From Desulfopila sp. IMCC35008 (GTDB lineage Bacteria; Desulfobacterota; Desulfobulbia; Desulfobulbales; Desulfocapsaceae), in contig NZ_CP050700.1 in NCBI RefSeq assembly GCF_010646885.2, forward strand, positions 248,001 to 312,000: 64,000 nucleotides of DNA, in the 5' to 3' direction. This document shows, piece after piece, positions 10,118 through 20,178 of the stretch. Under the pieces are notes generated by a model. It saw only the letters and a list, made by a program, of their open reading frames with translations, did not search any database and was not told where the DNA came from. Made by a program: the position numbers and the translations under genes. Each line of letters starts with the position of its first letter. The stretch's first letter is position 1.

Positions 10118-11106
10118 AGCAGGACCTGTTGAAAAATGGGGCCGGTTACTCCTTTTTTCAGGTTGTTCGGCTTCTCGGTTGTCTGGATAATCGGGCACGG
10201 GCTGAGCTGGATGTGTCCGAGCAAACCAGGAATGTCCGTATCCGGCCGCATCTCTCATTAGCCTTCCCACAGGCGGATGTGAAGGAGGTATCTGAAAAGG
10301 AGGAATCTGGGGATTCTACCTATGAGGTGATCGCAAACTTTCTCGGCTTATACGGACCATCCTCTCCACTGCCCACCTTTTATACAGAGGATCTTCTTGA
10401 TGAGGCCAGTGAGGATGGGTCAGCGGTCCGGGAGTTTGTCGACTCACTGAATCACCGGCTTTACCTGCTTTTTTTTGAGTGTCTCCAGAAATACAGGCCG
10501 TTTTACCATCTTATGGAAAATGGCCGGGGTCCCTATAAGGAGCGGCTATTCTGTCTCGGTGGTTTTGGGGACGAGAAACATGTCCGGGATATTCCGGCAG
10601 CCGATGAACTCCTGCGCTATCTCGGGTTGTTCTCACAGCGGCCGCGCTCTGCTTCCGGGCTGAAAACTTTGCTGGGAGATGGTCTTGGCTATCCTGTTGA
10701 TATTGTATCCTGTGTCCGAAGGAAGGCGCGAATACCAGAAGACCAGCTGCTACGTCTCGGTATTTCAGGTGGTGTTCTCGGTGAGGACTGCGTACTCGGG
10801 AAGGAACTTGATGACAGGATGGGACGGTTTCGTATCGAGGTCGGTCCCCTGAGTGCCAAGCAGTACAGGGATTTTTTTCCTGGAAGTGTTTCCTACAACA
10901 GGCTGGTGCTCCTCACCGAACTTTACCTGCAGGATCCCCTGGAGTTTGAGGTCCGGGTCTCCATGCAGGAACAGCAGGCCCGTACTGTATGTCTGGGTGG
11001 TCCACGCTGGTCAAGCCTGGGGGTCGATACCTGGCTCTATTCCGGGGAGGAGATAGGTGTTACCAGCACGACGTTTTATCCACAGTCGAGAGGAGGAGTA
11101 CAGTAA
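10081..11106 (+). CDS. tssG: T6SS baseplate protein TssG
   Basis: TssG completes the baseplate wedge with TssF. The 341-residue protein shows the family pattern: FFQVVRLLGCLDNR near the N terminus, an FLGLYGPSSPLPTFYTEDLL motif near residue 85, and the C-terminal LGGPRWSSLGVDTWL. AGAGGAGAG precedes the ATG, which lies inside the end of tssF. A 91-nt gap follows before clpV. Confidence 0.95.
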   Translation: MAGQDGRTPAYLKQDLLKNGAGYSFFQVVRLLGCLDNRARAELDVSEQTRNVRIRPHLSLAFPQADVKEVSEKEESGDSTYEVIANFLGLYGPSSPLPTFYTEDLLDEASEDGSAVREFVDSLNHRLYLLFFECLQKYRPFYHLMENGRGPYKERLFCLGGFGDEKHVRDIPAADELLRYLGLFSQRPRSASGLKTLLGDGLGYPVDIVSCVRRKARIPEDQLLRLGISGGVLGEDCVLGKELDDRMGRFRIEVGPLSAKQYRDFFPGSVSYNRLVLLTELYLQDPLEFEVRVSMQEQQARTVCLGGPRWSSLGVDTWLYSGEEIGVTSTTFYPQSRGGVQ

Positions 11107-11197
11107 GGGGTCTGTAACCTCCTATAGATAGGGAAACATTACCATTGTACGATTTGCGAGTTTTGATTGACATCATTCGTCATGAAGGAGAATTGTT

Positions 11198-13837
11198 ATG
11201 GTTTCCGTCGATATCAAGTCATTGCTGTCCCGTTTGAATCCGTTCTGTACCCGTTGTCTGGAAGCTGCAGTTGGGCTCTGTGTCGCACGCACACATTATG
11301 AAGTAACCATCGAACATACGCTGGCAAAATTGCTTGAGGAGCCGCAGGCGGATATTCCCATGATCCTGAGGCGGTTTGAGATCGAGCCGGCACGTCTTGT
11401 CCAATCCCTCGATTATACCATGGAAGAATTTCAGACAGGAAATGCATCGAAACCGGTGTTTTCTCCAATGCTTTTGGAGTTACTGCAGGAGGCGTGGCTT
11501 ATCGGCTCAGTGGATCTTGAGGAAGGAAGGATTCGTTCGGGTATTATTGCCTTGACCCTCTTGAAAAGCCCGGGTCGCTATGCGACTGGCGCCTACCTTG
11601 ACCATCTCCAGGTTGTGAATCGCGACGACCTGCAGGAAGAATTCTGGCAGATTGTGAAAGGTTCGGTGGAAACACCGGAGCCGGGTGAGAAAATGACTGC
11701 GGGCGACGGTGCTCCGACAGGTACGACGGCCCTCGAAAAATATTGTATTGACTTTACGGCCAAGGCGGCTGAGGGGGATATCGATCCGGTTTTTGGAAGA
11801 GATAAGGAAATCCGCCAGATGATAGATATTCTTGCCCGGCGGAGGAAGAATAACCCGATTGCAGTAGGCGAGGCGGGGGTTGGTAAGACGGCAGTCGTCG
11901 AAGGGCTGGCACTCCGAATCACCGAGGGCGATGTTCCGGAACTGCTGCGGGACGTGACCCTGCTCGGGCTTGATATGGGATTACTCCAGGCCGGTGCAGG
12001 AATGAAAGGTGAATTCGAGAACAGGCTTAAGTCGGTTATTAATGAGATAAAGAGCTCTGTCCAGCCGATTATACTTTTTATTGATGAAGCACATACCTTG
12101 ATTGGTGCAGGTGGAACAGCCGGTGGCAGCGATGCAGCCAACCTGCTGAAACCTGCCCTGGCACGAGGGGAGCTGCGGACCGTGGCGGCTACCACCTGGT
12201 CGGAATATAAAAAATATTTCGAGAAGGATCCTGCGCTGGCCAGGAGATTCCAGCTGGTCAAACTCGATGAACCAAGCCGGGAGACGGCGGCGCTGATCCT
12301 GCGCGGCCTCAAAACCAAGTATGAACAGGCCCATGGGGTGATTGTGCGCGATGACGCGGTGTTGGCCGCTGCAGAGCTCTCCAGTCGCTATATCTCCGGC
12401 AGGCAATTGCCGGATAAGGCCGTGGATCTGCTCGATACCAGTGCGGCCCGGGTAAAGATACTGCTGACCGCCAAACCGGATGTGATCGAGGACCGGGAGC
12501 GTTCCATGCAGGCGCTGACACGCGAGCGTGATGCCATGGAGAGGGACAGAAAACATGGTATTGAGGTGGATACGGACCGGCTTGAGGAAATTGCTGAGGA
12601 ACTGGGCTCGCTCGAGAAAGAGGTCGCTCGGTTATCTGACAGGTGGCGAAAGGAACAGGCGCTTGGCAATAGAATCATTGCACTCAGACAGCAGCTCTTT
12701 GGTGAAATCGAGTCGGATGAGACAGGGGCAACGTCAGACCCGGCTGAGTTGAAAAAAGAGCTGGAACAGGCACAGCAGGAGTTGGAAGAGGTCCAGGGAG
12801 ATTCCATGCTGGTCCGAATAGAGGTAGATCCCGATGTGGTGGCGAAAGTGGTTTCGGACTGGACGGGCATACCGCTTGGGCGTGTCATGCGCGATCAAGC
12901 CTCCGGCGTGCTGAGCCTGGACGAGAAGCTTGGAGATCGTATAAAAGGGCAGGCTCCCGCGCTTCGATCAATTACAGAGGTTATCAAGGCGGCCAAGGCA
13001 GGGCTTAAGGACCCCGGACAGCCACTGGGCATTTTTCTGTTGGTAGGGCCAAGTGGCGTGGGTAAGACGGAAACGGCCTTAGCCCTCGCAGACACCATGT
13101 TCGGAGGAGAACAATTTGTGACCTCCATCAATATGAGTGAATTCCAGGAGCAGCATACCCTGAGCCGGCTTATTGGTTCACCTCCCGGTTACGTGGGGTA
13201 TGGGGAGGGCGGGGTGCTGACTGAGGCTGTGCGTCAGCGACCCTATTCGGTGGTGCTCCTTGACGAGGTGGAGAAAGCCAATCTGGAGGTTATGAACCTC
13301 TTTTACCAGGTGTTTGACAAGGGCGTGCTTTCTGATGGTGAGGGGCGTGCCATCGATTTCAAGAATACGGTGATTTTTCTCACTTCCAATCTTGCTACTG
13401 ATGTTATTACCGAAATGACCACGGGGGACGACCCTGTCCCTTATGATGTGTTGCTGGAGGCTGTCAGGCCAATCCTGAGTGATCATTTTAAACCTGCTCT
13501 CCTGGCTCGGATGACGGTCATCCCCTACCTGACCCTGCCAACCGACATCTTAAAAGATATCGTGGTTCTTAAACTTGATAAGCTGGCCGGGCGGATGCAG
13601 GAAACGCACAAAATTGACTTTACGTACAGCCAGGAAGTCGTGCAGCAGATCAGTGCCCGCTGCACGGAGGTTGAGACCGGTGCCCGTAATATCGACCACA
13701 TCATGAACGGGACGGTGCTGCCGCAGATATCCCAGGAGATCCTCAGCAGGATGGCTGGTACTGTCCTGCCGGGTGGTTTGAATCTGGCGGTCGGAGACGA
13801 TAACAGTTTTGTTATCGAGTTCACAGGAGAAGAGTGA
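11198..13837 (+). CDS. tssH: T6SS sheath-recycling AAA+ ATPase ClpV (TssH)
   Basis: ClpV disassembles contracted sheaths for reuse. The 879-residue protein has an N-terminal repeat domain that binds the sheath, then two AAA+ modules: Walker A GEAGVGKT and Walker B ILFIDEAHTL in the first, a middle coiled-coil (about residues 415-540), and Walker A GPSGVGKT with Walker B VVLLDEVEKA in the second. Both ATPase sites look intact. Position beside tssG and vgrG separates it from housekeeping ClpB. GAAGGAGAA precedes the ATG. The stop overlaps the vgrG start by 4 nt (ATGA). Confidence 0.96.
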   Translation: MVSVDIKSLLSRLNPFCTRCLEAAVGLCVARTHYEVTIEHTLAKLLEEPQADIPMILRRFEIEPARLVQSLDYTMEEFQTGNASKPVFSPMLLELLQEAWLIGSVDLEEGRIRSGIIALTLLKSPGRYATGAYLDHLQVVNRDDLQEEFWQIVKGSVETPEPGEKMTAGDGAPTGTTALEKYCIDFTAKAAEGDIDPVFGRDKEIRQMIDILARRRKNNPIAVGEAGVGKTAVVEGLALRITEGDVPELLRDVTLLGLDMGLLQAGAGMKGEFENRLKSVINEIKSSVQPIILFIDEAHTLIGAGGTAGGSDAANLLKPALARGELRTVAATTWSEYKKYFEKDPALARRFQLVKLDEPSRETAALILRGLKTKYEQAHGVIVRDDAVLAAAELSSRYISGRQLPDKAVDLLDTSAARVKILLTAKPDVIEDRERSMQALTRERDAMERDRKHGIEVDTDRLEEIAEELGSLEKEVARLSDRWRKEQALGNRIIALRQQLFGEIESDETGATSDPAELKKELEQAQQELEEVQGDSMLVRIEVDPDVVAKVVSDWTGIPLGRVMRDQASGVLSLDEKLGDRIKGQAPALRSITEVIKAAKAGLKDPGQPLGIFLLVGPSGVGKTETALALADTMFGGEQFVTSINMSEFQEQHTLSRLIGSPPGYVGYGEGGVLTEAVRQRPYSVVLLDEVEKANLEVMNLFYQVFDKGVLSDGEGRAIDFKNTVIFLTSNLATDVITEMTTGDDPVPYDVLLEAVRPILSDHFKPALLARMTVIPYLTLPTDILKDIVVLKLDKLAGRMQETHKIDFTYSQEVVQQISARCTEVETGARNIDHIMNGTVLPQISQEILSRMAGTVLPGGLNLAVGDDNSFVIEFTGEE

Positions 13838-16056
13838 TGAGTCGCGAGGAAAGTTTCAGTTTCACATTTGTATCCAAAGCTGTACCCGAGGACACGTTCA
13901 CGGTCGCTGAATTTAAGGGCAGTGAGGGGATTTCCAGGCTCTATGAATTCGAGATCATGCTCTATTCCGATGATCCGGAAATAGACCTCAAGGCGGTATT
14001 GCAAAACCAGGCTACGCTCACCATTATTCCGGAAGGTGCCGATGAGAGGAAAATCCACGGCATCCCCGCCCTGTTTGAGCAACTGCAGGAGCATGACGAT
14101 TATATCTACTACCGGTTGAAGCTGGTGCCCAGGTACTGGCTGGCCGACCAGTACCATGAAAACATGCTATTTCTTGAGAAAAGTGTGCCTGACATCATTG
14201 AGGAGGTTCTTAAACAGTCGGGGTTGACCTCCCAGGATTATGAACTGAAACTGACCTCGTCCTATAAACCCTGGGAATACGTTTGCCAATACAATGAGAC
14301 GGATTTTAATTTTCTCTCCCGCTGGATGGAGAGGGAGGGCATCTATTACTATTTTGACCAGAGCGGTGATGCAGAAAAACTGATTATCACCGACAGTTCC
14401 ACGGCCCATCAACCCATAGAGGGTGAGCCGGTTACGTATTCCCCCCGGGGAGAGGCGACTCCTTCTGTGTATGAGCAGGTGATGGAGTTTGCCTGCCGCC
14501 AGCAGATTCTGCCCAAGAAAGTGATTCTTAAGGATTATAATTATAGAAAGCCCTCACTGGATCTCAAGGGTGAGGCCGATGTAGATACCGAGGGCCGTGG
14601 CAATGTCTATATCTACGGCGAGCATTTCAAGACCCCGGAAGAGGGAAACAGTCTGGCTAAGATACGATCAGAGGAATTGCTCTGCCGTGAGGCCGTATTT
14701 TATGGAGAGAGCACCGTCTCTCCCTTTGTCTCAGGTTATTTGTTTGAACTGGAGGAACACTATCGGGAAAGTTACAACCAGAAATATCTGTTGACAGAGA
14801 TTACCCATCAGGGCGTTCAGGATGAGTTCCTGGCCATGTCGGCAGACACTTCCCGTATTACCGATCTTGAAGGCCCCGCCTATATGAATCGTTTTGGCTG
14901 CATCCTGGAAAGTGTCCAGTACCGTCCGGAGCGTAATGCCCCGAAATCGAGGATCGACGGTACATTGAATGCCAAGGTCGATGCTGCCGGTGACGGCCAG
15001 TATGCCGAAATAGACGATGAGGGACGTTATAAGGTAATCCTGCCCTTCGACCAGAGTGGTAACTGTGACGGAAAGGCCTCGCGCTGGGTGCGTATGGCTC
15101 AACCCTATGCCGGAGCAGATTATGGTATGCACTTTCCGTTGCATAAGGGGATAGAGGTATTGCTCACCTTTGTGGATGGAGACCCTGACCGACCGATTAT
15201 CGCTGGTTCGGTACCGAACCCTGAGACCGGGAGCCCGGTAAAGGGAGGGAATCAAAGCCAGTCTATGATACGAACGGGCGGCGGTAACCAGATTCGGATA
15301 GAAGACAGTGAAGGGGGGCAGCAAATTCATCTCTCATCACCGACGGAAGGCTCAATAATAAGCCTGGGGGCACCGAATCGAGGCAATATTTTCATGAACA
15401 CGACAGGAAATATTGTCCGGCATGTTGTAGGGCCTGAGGAAATCCAACAGCTAGGAAACACGGTTCGTCATTTTGGCGGCGAATTTACAGAGGATGTGGA
15501 TGGCACCTTCAAGGTTACGTATCGATCCGATGTATTGCGTACGACAATGGGAACCACCAACGAACTGTTCATTGGTTCAAAAACATCAAAGACCGTTGCA
15601 TCAACAGACGAAACGTTTGTCGGCGCAAAAAATACGGCCAATCTTGGTGCGTTTAAAGAGCTTACTGTCGGGGCCAAATATTCTGAGAACGCATCTGTAA
15701 CCGTTGAATTGTTCGGTGGTGCGAAAAGTTCCAGTGTGGGAGGGATCGCCAATGATAACTTTGCCGGGCTGAAGATCTCCACAGCGGCAGGGGCATCAAT
15801 TAGTAAATCGGCAGTGAAGAATCTTAGTGAAGCACCGTTGAATGAGATCAAGGGCGAAGCTGGGGTGAAAATATCCTGTGGAGGCAGTTCAATCGATCTT
15901 ACCCCCGGGGGAATCACCATTAAGTCTCCCAAGATTGATATCAAAGGGGGATTGGTACGTTTGTATGGCAATATTCAAAACAAGGACGGACTGAAATCGA
16001 ACAAGGATTCGTTTTTCGATAAGGCGATATATGCAAAGAACTTAACGTCGCTATGA
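13834..16056 (+). CDS. vgrG: T6SS spike protein VgrG (TssI)
   Basis: VgrG trimers form the puncturing spike and carry PAAR and adaptor-bound cargo. The 740 residues contain the gp27-like part (YEFEIMLYSDDPEIDLKAVL; YRLKLVPRYWLADQYHENML; ETDFNFLSRWMEREGIYYYF) and the gp5 OB-fold (ASRWVRMAQPYAGADYGMHF; VDGDPDRPIIAGSVPNPE). The tail beyond residue 575 is made of 16-residue repeats, then a short beta-rich end. No attached toxin domain is seen, so cargo is probably carried through the DUF2169/PAAR-like genes that follow. The ATG overlaps the clpV stop. Confidence 0.95.
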   Translation: MMSREESFSFTFVSKAVPEDTFTVAEFKGSEGISRLYEFEIMLYSDDPEIDLKAVLQNQATLTIIPEGADERKIHGIPALFEQLQEHDDYIYYRLKLVPRYWLADQYHENMLFLEKSVPDIIEEVLKQSGLTSQDYELKLTSSYKPWEYVCQYNETDFNFLSRWMEREGIYYYFDQSGDAEKLIITDSSTAHQPIEGEPVTYSPRGEATPSVYEQVMEFACRQQILPKKVILKDYNYRKPSLDLKGEADVDTEGRGNVYIYGEHFKTPEEGNSLAKIRSEELLCREAVFYGESTVSPFVSGYLFELEEHYRESYNQKYLLTEITHQGVQDEFLAMSADTSRITDLEGPAYMNRFGCILESVQYRPERNAPKSRIDGTLNAKVDAAGDGQYAEIDDEGRYKVILPFDQSGNCDGKASRWVRMAQPYAGADYGMHFPLHKGIEVLLTFVDGDPDRPIIAGSVPNPETGSPVKGGNQSQSMIRTGGGNQIRIEDSEGGQQIHLSSPTEGSIISLGAPNRGNIFMNTTGNIVRHVVGPEEIQQLGNTVRHFGGEFTEDVDGTFKVTYRSDVLRTTMGTTNELFIGSKTSKTVASTDETFVGAKNTANLGAFKELTVGAKYSENASVTVELFGGAKSSSVGGIANDNFAGLKISTAAGASISKSAVKNLSEAPLNEIKGEAGVKISCGGSSIDLTPGGITIKSPKIDIKGGLVRLYGNIQNKDGLKSNKDSFFDKAIYAKNLTSL
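15562..15801 (+). repeat. Five in-frame 48-nt units coding a 16-residue repeat in the VgrG tail
   Basis: Residues 577-656 of VgrG divide into five consecutive 16-residue units starting ELFIGSK, ETFVGAK, ELTVGAK, ELFGGAK and DNFAGLK. Each has a bulky residue at 3, Gly at 5 and Lys at 7. DNA of the units has diverged, so this is a protein-level repeat, presumably extending the triple-stranded beta-helix of the spike. Confidence 0.75.
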
Positions 16057-16114
16057 TAATTGGCGCTGTTGTCTGAACGGAATTTAACGGAGGCGGACTC
16101 TTCCCGACAAACTG

Positions 16115-18346
16115 ATGGAATTTGTGAACACCACTCCTTTTCCCTGTATCACGCTCCCCGGACAAGTAAATTTCCCGGGTAATTCTCTTACTTTGATAGT
16201 GAAGGGGACTTTCAGGATACGCCACGGGGAAACAGCGGTCATTGCTGATGAACAGCTCTTTCCCACAGGAGATGAATTCTATCCCGATGACCAGGATGGG
16301 GTGGGGAGCCTCCGGTATGCAAGTGATTTTGCACATTATAAACCGTCGGCTGATTTGCTGTTGGTCGGAACCTGCTATCCAGCAGGGGGAGAGTCTGTGC
16401 CTGCCTGCCATGTGAGCTTCAGGGTCGGCGGGAAGAGCAAGACGCTCGCGCTTTTTGGCGATCGACACTGGAGTGCAGGCGGTGGAATTTCCAATCCCCG
16501 GCCATTTCGAGAAATGGAACTGCGTTATGAGAAGAGCTTTGGGGGAATAGGTTACGGTAACAACCCTGTTGGAAGAGGTTTTAGCGGTCAGGGGGCAGTG
16601 AGACCCGGGCAAAATGTATTGCCTAATATCGAACATTTTCATCGCCTCGTAGTCAGCCGCAATGATCAGCCTGGCCCGGCCGGTTTCGGTCCGTTGCACA
16701 GTTTATGGACGCAGCGAGTGGACAAACTGGGAACGTATGATCAGGAATGGGTGCAGGGACGCTGGCCATGGTTTCCGGCAGATTTTGACTGGACCTATTA
16801 TAATACCGCCCAGGATGAGCTGAGGATGGAAGGATACCTGAAAGGTGATGAAATGCTGGCCTTCGAATATCTTCATCCAGAACATTCCAAATATTCCAGC
16901 AGATTACCAGGTGTTTCTGTGCGCTGTCTGGTCAGTAAGCCAGATAAGGCTGCAGCAGAAAGAAGGAAGTGCCAGGAGGTTGCATTACGGCTTGATACGC
17001 TCTGGATTGATATGGATGAAGAGACTCTGGTACTTGTCTGGCGCGGAGTCATTGAAACGGCAAAGCCGGGGGGAGAAGATATTGAGCATATCTTCCTTTG
17101 TACAGAAAATGAGGAAGAGCCCGTTGATTCCCTGGAAAATTTAAAACAACGTTTTCAAAGAGGGTTGGCAGCACTTTTGGAGGAGAATCTCGAAGAAGAG
17201 GAGAGTGAGGAGGTATCCTTTACTGATCTGGATATCGATGGTGCGTTGTCTCTTGCCCAAAAGGATATCGATGCAGAGATTGATCTACTCAAAAAAGCGC
17301 TGGAGGCTGCCGGTATTGAGTCCGAAGCGGTAGTTCCTGCACCAACTGACAGCAGTGCCGACAGGGAATTGGAAGAACGGCTGCTCAAGGAACACGGTAT
17401 ATTTGATGAAGACCGGCATGATTGGACAAGGGAGCGGGTTGCTGCTCATTATCTGGAGGGGGGGACATTTGCCGACCAGGACCTGAGAGGGCTTGACCTT
17501 TCAGGTCTCGACTTAAATAAGGCTGTGTTCAGCAATGCGTACCTTCAATCAGTTAACTTCAGGGAGTGCGGTTTGGCAAAGGCTGTGTTCCTGGGCTCCA
17601 ACTGTGAACAGACAGATTTTTCAGGTGCAGATCTTCAAGGCACTGTTTTTGATGAATGTGATTGCAGCTTCGCAATCTTTACGAACAGTCTGATGTGCAA
17701 TTCATCGCTTGTGCATGCCACTTTTGACCAGGCCTTGCTGGTGCGTGCTGACCTTTCAGGGGCAAACGGTGAGGATGCCCTTTTTAGTGGGGCCAACCTG
17801 CAGCAGGCTCGTCTTGTTGCCAGTCAGTTTCAACGGGCGGATTTTTCTAGGGCGTTGCTTGAACAGGCGGATTTCAGGCAAGCCCAGCTTGGGGAAGCTT
17901 CAATGGAGGGTGCCAATGCTCAGCGCATTAACCTGACTGGTGCAGACCTTAAAGAATTGAGGGCCTCGGAGGGGGCAGACTTTACTGGCGCAATTTTGTG
18001 CGAGGCGACGGGTCCGGAGTCCATATGGGAAAACGCCATAATGGATCATGCGGATATTTCATATACCCACCTCCAATCTGCCGATTTTTCAGGTGCGTCC
18101 TTTGACAACACCAATTGTTTCTGTGCCGATGTACGATTTGGCAGATTTCTGGGAGCTGTTTTCAAGAGAGCGCAATGTGGATCGATGGATCTTTTCGAAA
18201 GTAGTTTTGAGTCGAGTGTTCTGACGGAGGTTGTTTTCAGGGATGCGAATCTCTACGGTGCCGAATTTCTTAATGCCGAGATTACCAACTCTGATTTTTC
18301 CGGGGCGAATCTGACAATGTCAAAACTTGCCGGGAGAACCGTATGA
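16115..18346 (+). CDS. DUF2169 T6SS adaptor fused to pentapeptide-repeat domain
   Basis: DUF2169 proteins act as adaptors that load PAAR-linked effectors onto VgrG in some T6SSs (for example the Agrobacterium Tde2 system). Residues 1 to about 310 have the DUF2169 pattern (NTTPFPCITLPG; FALFGDRHW-like text seen as LALFGDRHWSAG; MELRYEKSFGGIGYGNNPVGRGF). An acidic, helical linker (about 340-430) joins it to a C-terminal run of pentapeptide repeats (A-D/N-L-F-x type, about 440-743), expected to fold as a right-handed square beta-helix. The 743-residue size is large for an adaptor. It overlaps the next gene by 4 nt. Specific cargo is unknown. Confidence 0.88.
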   Translation: MEFVNTTPFPCITLPGQVNFPGNSLTLIVKGTFRIRHGETAVIADEQLFPTGDEFYPDDQDGVGSLRYASDFAHYKPSADLLLVGTCYPAGGESVPACHVSFRVGGKSKTLALFGDRHWSAGGGISNPRPFREMELRYEKSFGGIGYGNNPVGRGFSGQGAVRPGQNVLPNIEHFHRLVVSRNDQPGPAGFGPLHSLWTQRVDKLGTYDQEWVQGRWPWFPADFDWTYYNTAQDELRMEGYLKGDEMLAFEYLHPEHSKYSSRLPGVSVRCLVSKPDKAAAERRKCQEVALRLDTLWIDMDEETLVLVWRGVIETAKPGGEDIEHIFLCTENEEEPVDSLENLKQRFQRGLAALLEENLEEEESEEVSFTDLDIDGALSLAQKDIDAEIDLLKKALEAAGIESEAVVPAPTDSSADRELEERLLKEHGIFDEDRHDWTRERVAAHYLEGGTFADQDLRGLDLSGLDLNKAVFSNAYLQSVNFRECGLAKAVFLGSNCEQTDFSGADLQGTVFDECDCSFAIFTNSLMCNSSLVHATFDQALLVRADLSGANGEDALFSGANLQQARLVASQFQRADFSRALLEQADFRQAQLGEASMEGANAQRINLTGADLKELRASEGADFTGAILCEATGPESIWENAIMDHADISYTHLQSADFSGASFDNTNCFCADVRFGRFLGAVFKRAQCGSMDLFESSFESSVLTEVVFRDANLYGAEFLNAEITNSDFSGANLTMSKLAGRTV

Positions 18347-20178
18347 GTGGATTCGTCTCAGCAGATGAGTTGAAAGAACTTGTCACCCGGAAGACTGCTG
18401 TTGAGCGTGTCTGTCTGGATGGTGTCGACCTTGAGGGAGCGGATTTACGCGGGGGTAGTTTTACCGATGTGGTGTTTACCGCATGCAACTTGGCAGGGGT
18501 TGACTTTCAGGAGGCCATTTTTAAGAACGTGCAGATACTTGACTGCTGCCTGGATCACTGCAATTTCTCACGGGCGAAGTTGAAGGGAACTGTCTTTGCA
18601 AATGCTCTCGGGTACGGAACCCTCTTCCGTGAAACATGCCTGGATGGCGCAGTTTTTTCATCTGCCAATGTGCCAACGACGGAGCAGGAGAATGTGCAGG
18701 TCACCCTTGAGGATTTTGGTTTGTCTGAGTCTACTGTTCCGGTGCTTAAGGAGCAAGGGGTCGTCGGCTATGCAAGTGGTGTTTTTCGACTGGAACAGGC
18801 TGACTTTCAAGGGGCCTCACTCCGCGAAGTTCTTTTCCAGGGAGCGGAGTTAGAGGATAGTACTTTTTGCGCTATAGATGGCGCGGAACTGTCGTTTCAT
18901 TCCTGTTCGCTGACAAGAATCGATTTTTCCGAGGCGTCGCTCATATCCAGTTCCGTTTATTCCTGTCTTGTGCGGGGTGGTGTTTTTAAGCAGGCGTCAT
19001 TCAGGATGGCAACGTTTACCGACATGTCTTTTCTTGAAGTTGACCTGGGGGAGGCCGACATTAACGAAGCGAGTTTTCAACAGCTTGATCTTACCAGGCT
19101 GATGTCGGTCCTGCCGGACGATCTGGAGGACTGCTCTTTTATCAATTGTGATGCCAATGGCGTCTCTTTTTCAGGGAAAAAGCTTCACCACGTGTTTTTT
19201 TCCGGTTGTCTTCTTGGCAATGCAGATTTTCGTGACTCGTCTTTGGTTTCCCTGATGTTTCAGGAGTCAGATGTTTCGGGAGTTGATTTTGGCGGGCTAC
19301 AACTCATAAACGTTGATTTTTCCGGGATGGATTTGCGCCAGGCAGCGTTTGGCGGGGCTCAGCTTCAAGACTGTGATTTTAGTGAAGGCTGTTTAGCGCA
19401 TGCCAGTTTTGCAGGGGCCACCCTTGATAATTGTCGATTCAGTGGCGGTGACCTGTCGGCTGTGGATCTGTCAGGCGCAGAAATATTGTTCTGTGAAATG
19501 AGAGGGGCCAATCTCAAGCAGTCAATTTTGAGCGGCGCACGAGTTGTATCAACTGATTTTGACGGTGTTGATTTTAGGAGGACAGTGCTTGACGGGGTGT
19601 CTTTCAATTACTGTTCGTTAAAGAACACTATTTTTGCGGGGATGGACCTGGGCGGCTGCAATTTTTCTGATTCAGATCTGGAAATGGCAAATCTGTCTTC
19701 GGCACTTCTGGATAAGGGGTGCTTGTGTCAATGCAATCTGAGTTCTGCCGACTTGAGTCAATGTTCATTGAAGGAGGTAAATGGGCATACGGTCGATTTT
19801 CGAAAAGGAGTGCTCGCCGGGGCAACGTTTGCAGGGAGTGATCTGCGCTGTTCATGCTTTGGGGAGGCTGACCTTGGGGACACCGATTTTACTGCCTGTC
19901 GAATGGAGCGTTGTGAGTTCAGCGCTGCTCAATGCGAACGCACCATATTTACGAATGCCGAGCTTAAATTTGCCGACTTTTCCCATGCCCGCCTTAAAGC
20001 TACCGATTTTTCCAATGCAGACCTGACCCAGACCCTCCTGCACGGGATGCGGGAAGAGTCAGTGCAATGGCGGGGAGCCATACTCGATTTGGCAGAACGT
20101 ACCGATCCTGAAAGGCTGAGAGCCGAGCAATGGAGGCCTCCTCTGCCGCCTTTACGATCAACCCGGGGTGATCTATGA
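18343..20178 (+). CDS. Pentapeptide-repeat protein, nearly all repeat, T6SS accessory
   Basis: The 611-residue protein is built almost entirely of pentapeptide repeats (ADLRG, VDFSG, CNFSD-like units) from about residue 25 to 590. It is broken once near residues 107-150 by a non-repeat insert (LEDFGLSESTVPVLKEQGV). Cysteine is unusually common in the repeats. The predicted fold is a very long quadrilateral beta-helix. It overlaps both neighbours by 4 nt (ATGA), so it is translationally coupled to the DUF2169 adaptor and the DUF3540 protein. A structural or cargo-binding role beside VgrG is inferred; no enzyme motif is seen. Confidence 0.85.
   Translation: MSGFVSADELKELVTRKTAVERVCLDGVDLEGADLRGGSFTDVVFTACNLAGVDFQEAIFKNVQILDCCLDHCNFSRAKLKGTVFANALGYGTLFRETCLDGAVFSSANVPTTEQENVQVTLEDFGLSESTVPVLKEQGVVGYASGVFRLEQADFQGASLREVLFQGAELEDSTFCAIDGAELSFHSCSLTRIDFSEASLISSSVYSCLVRGGVFKQASFRMATFTDMSFLEVDLGEADINEASFQQLDLTRLMSVLPDDLEDCSFINCDANGVSFSGKKLHHVFFSGCLLGNADFRDSSLVSLMFQESDVSGVDFGGLQLINVDFSGMDLRQAAFGGAQLQDCDFSEGCLAHASFAGATLDNCRFSGGDLSAVDLSGAEILFCEMRGANLKQSILSGARVVSTDFDGVDFRRTVLDGVSFNYCSLKNTIFAGMDLGGCNFSDSDLEMANLSSALLDKGCLCQCNLSSADLSQCSLKEVNGHTVDFRKGVLAGATFAGSDLRCSCFGEADLGDTDFTACRMERCEFSAAQCERTIFTNAELKFADFSHARLKATDFSNADLTQTLLHGMREESVQWRGAILDLAERTDPERLRAEQWRPPLPPLRSTRGDL

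Noticed and set aside
11593..12318. Long - strand open frame opposite clpV
   Set aside because: Ser/Ala/Pro-rich translation typical of antisense to a GC-rich gene; clpV on + is certain.
15468..15971. - strand frame opposite the VgrG tail
   Set aside because: Its apparent repeats mirror the 16-residue repeats of VgrG on the other strand.
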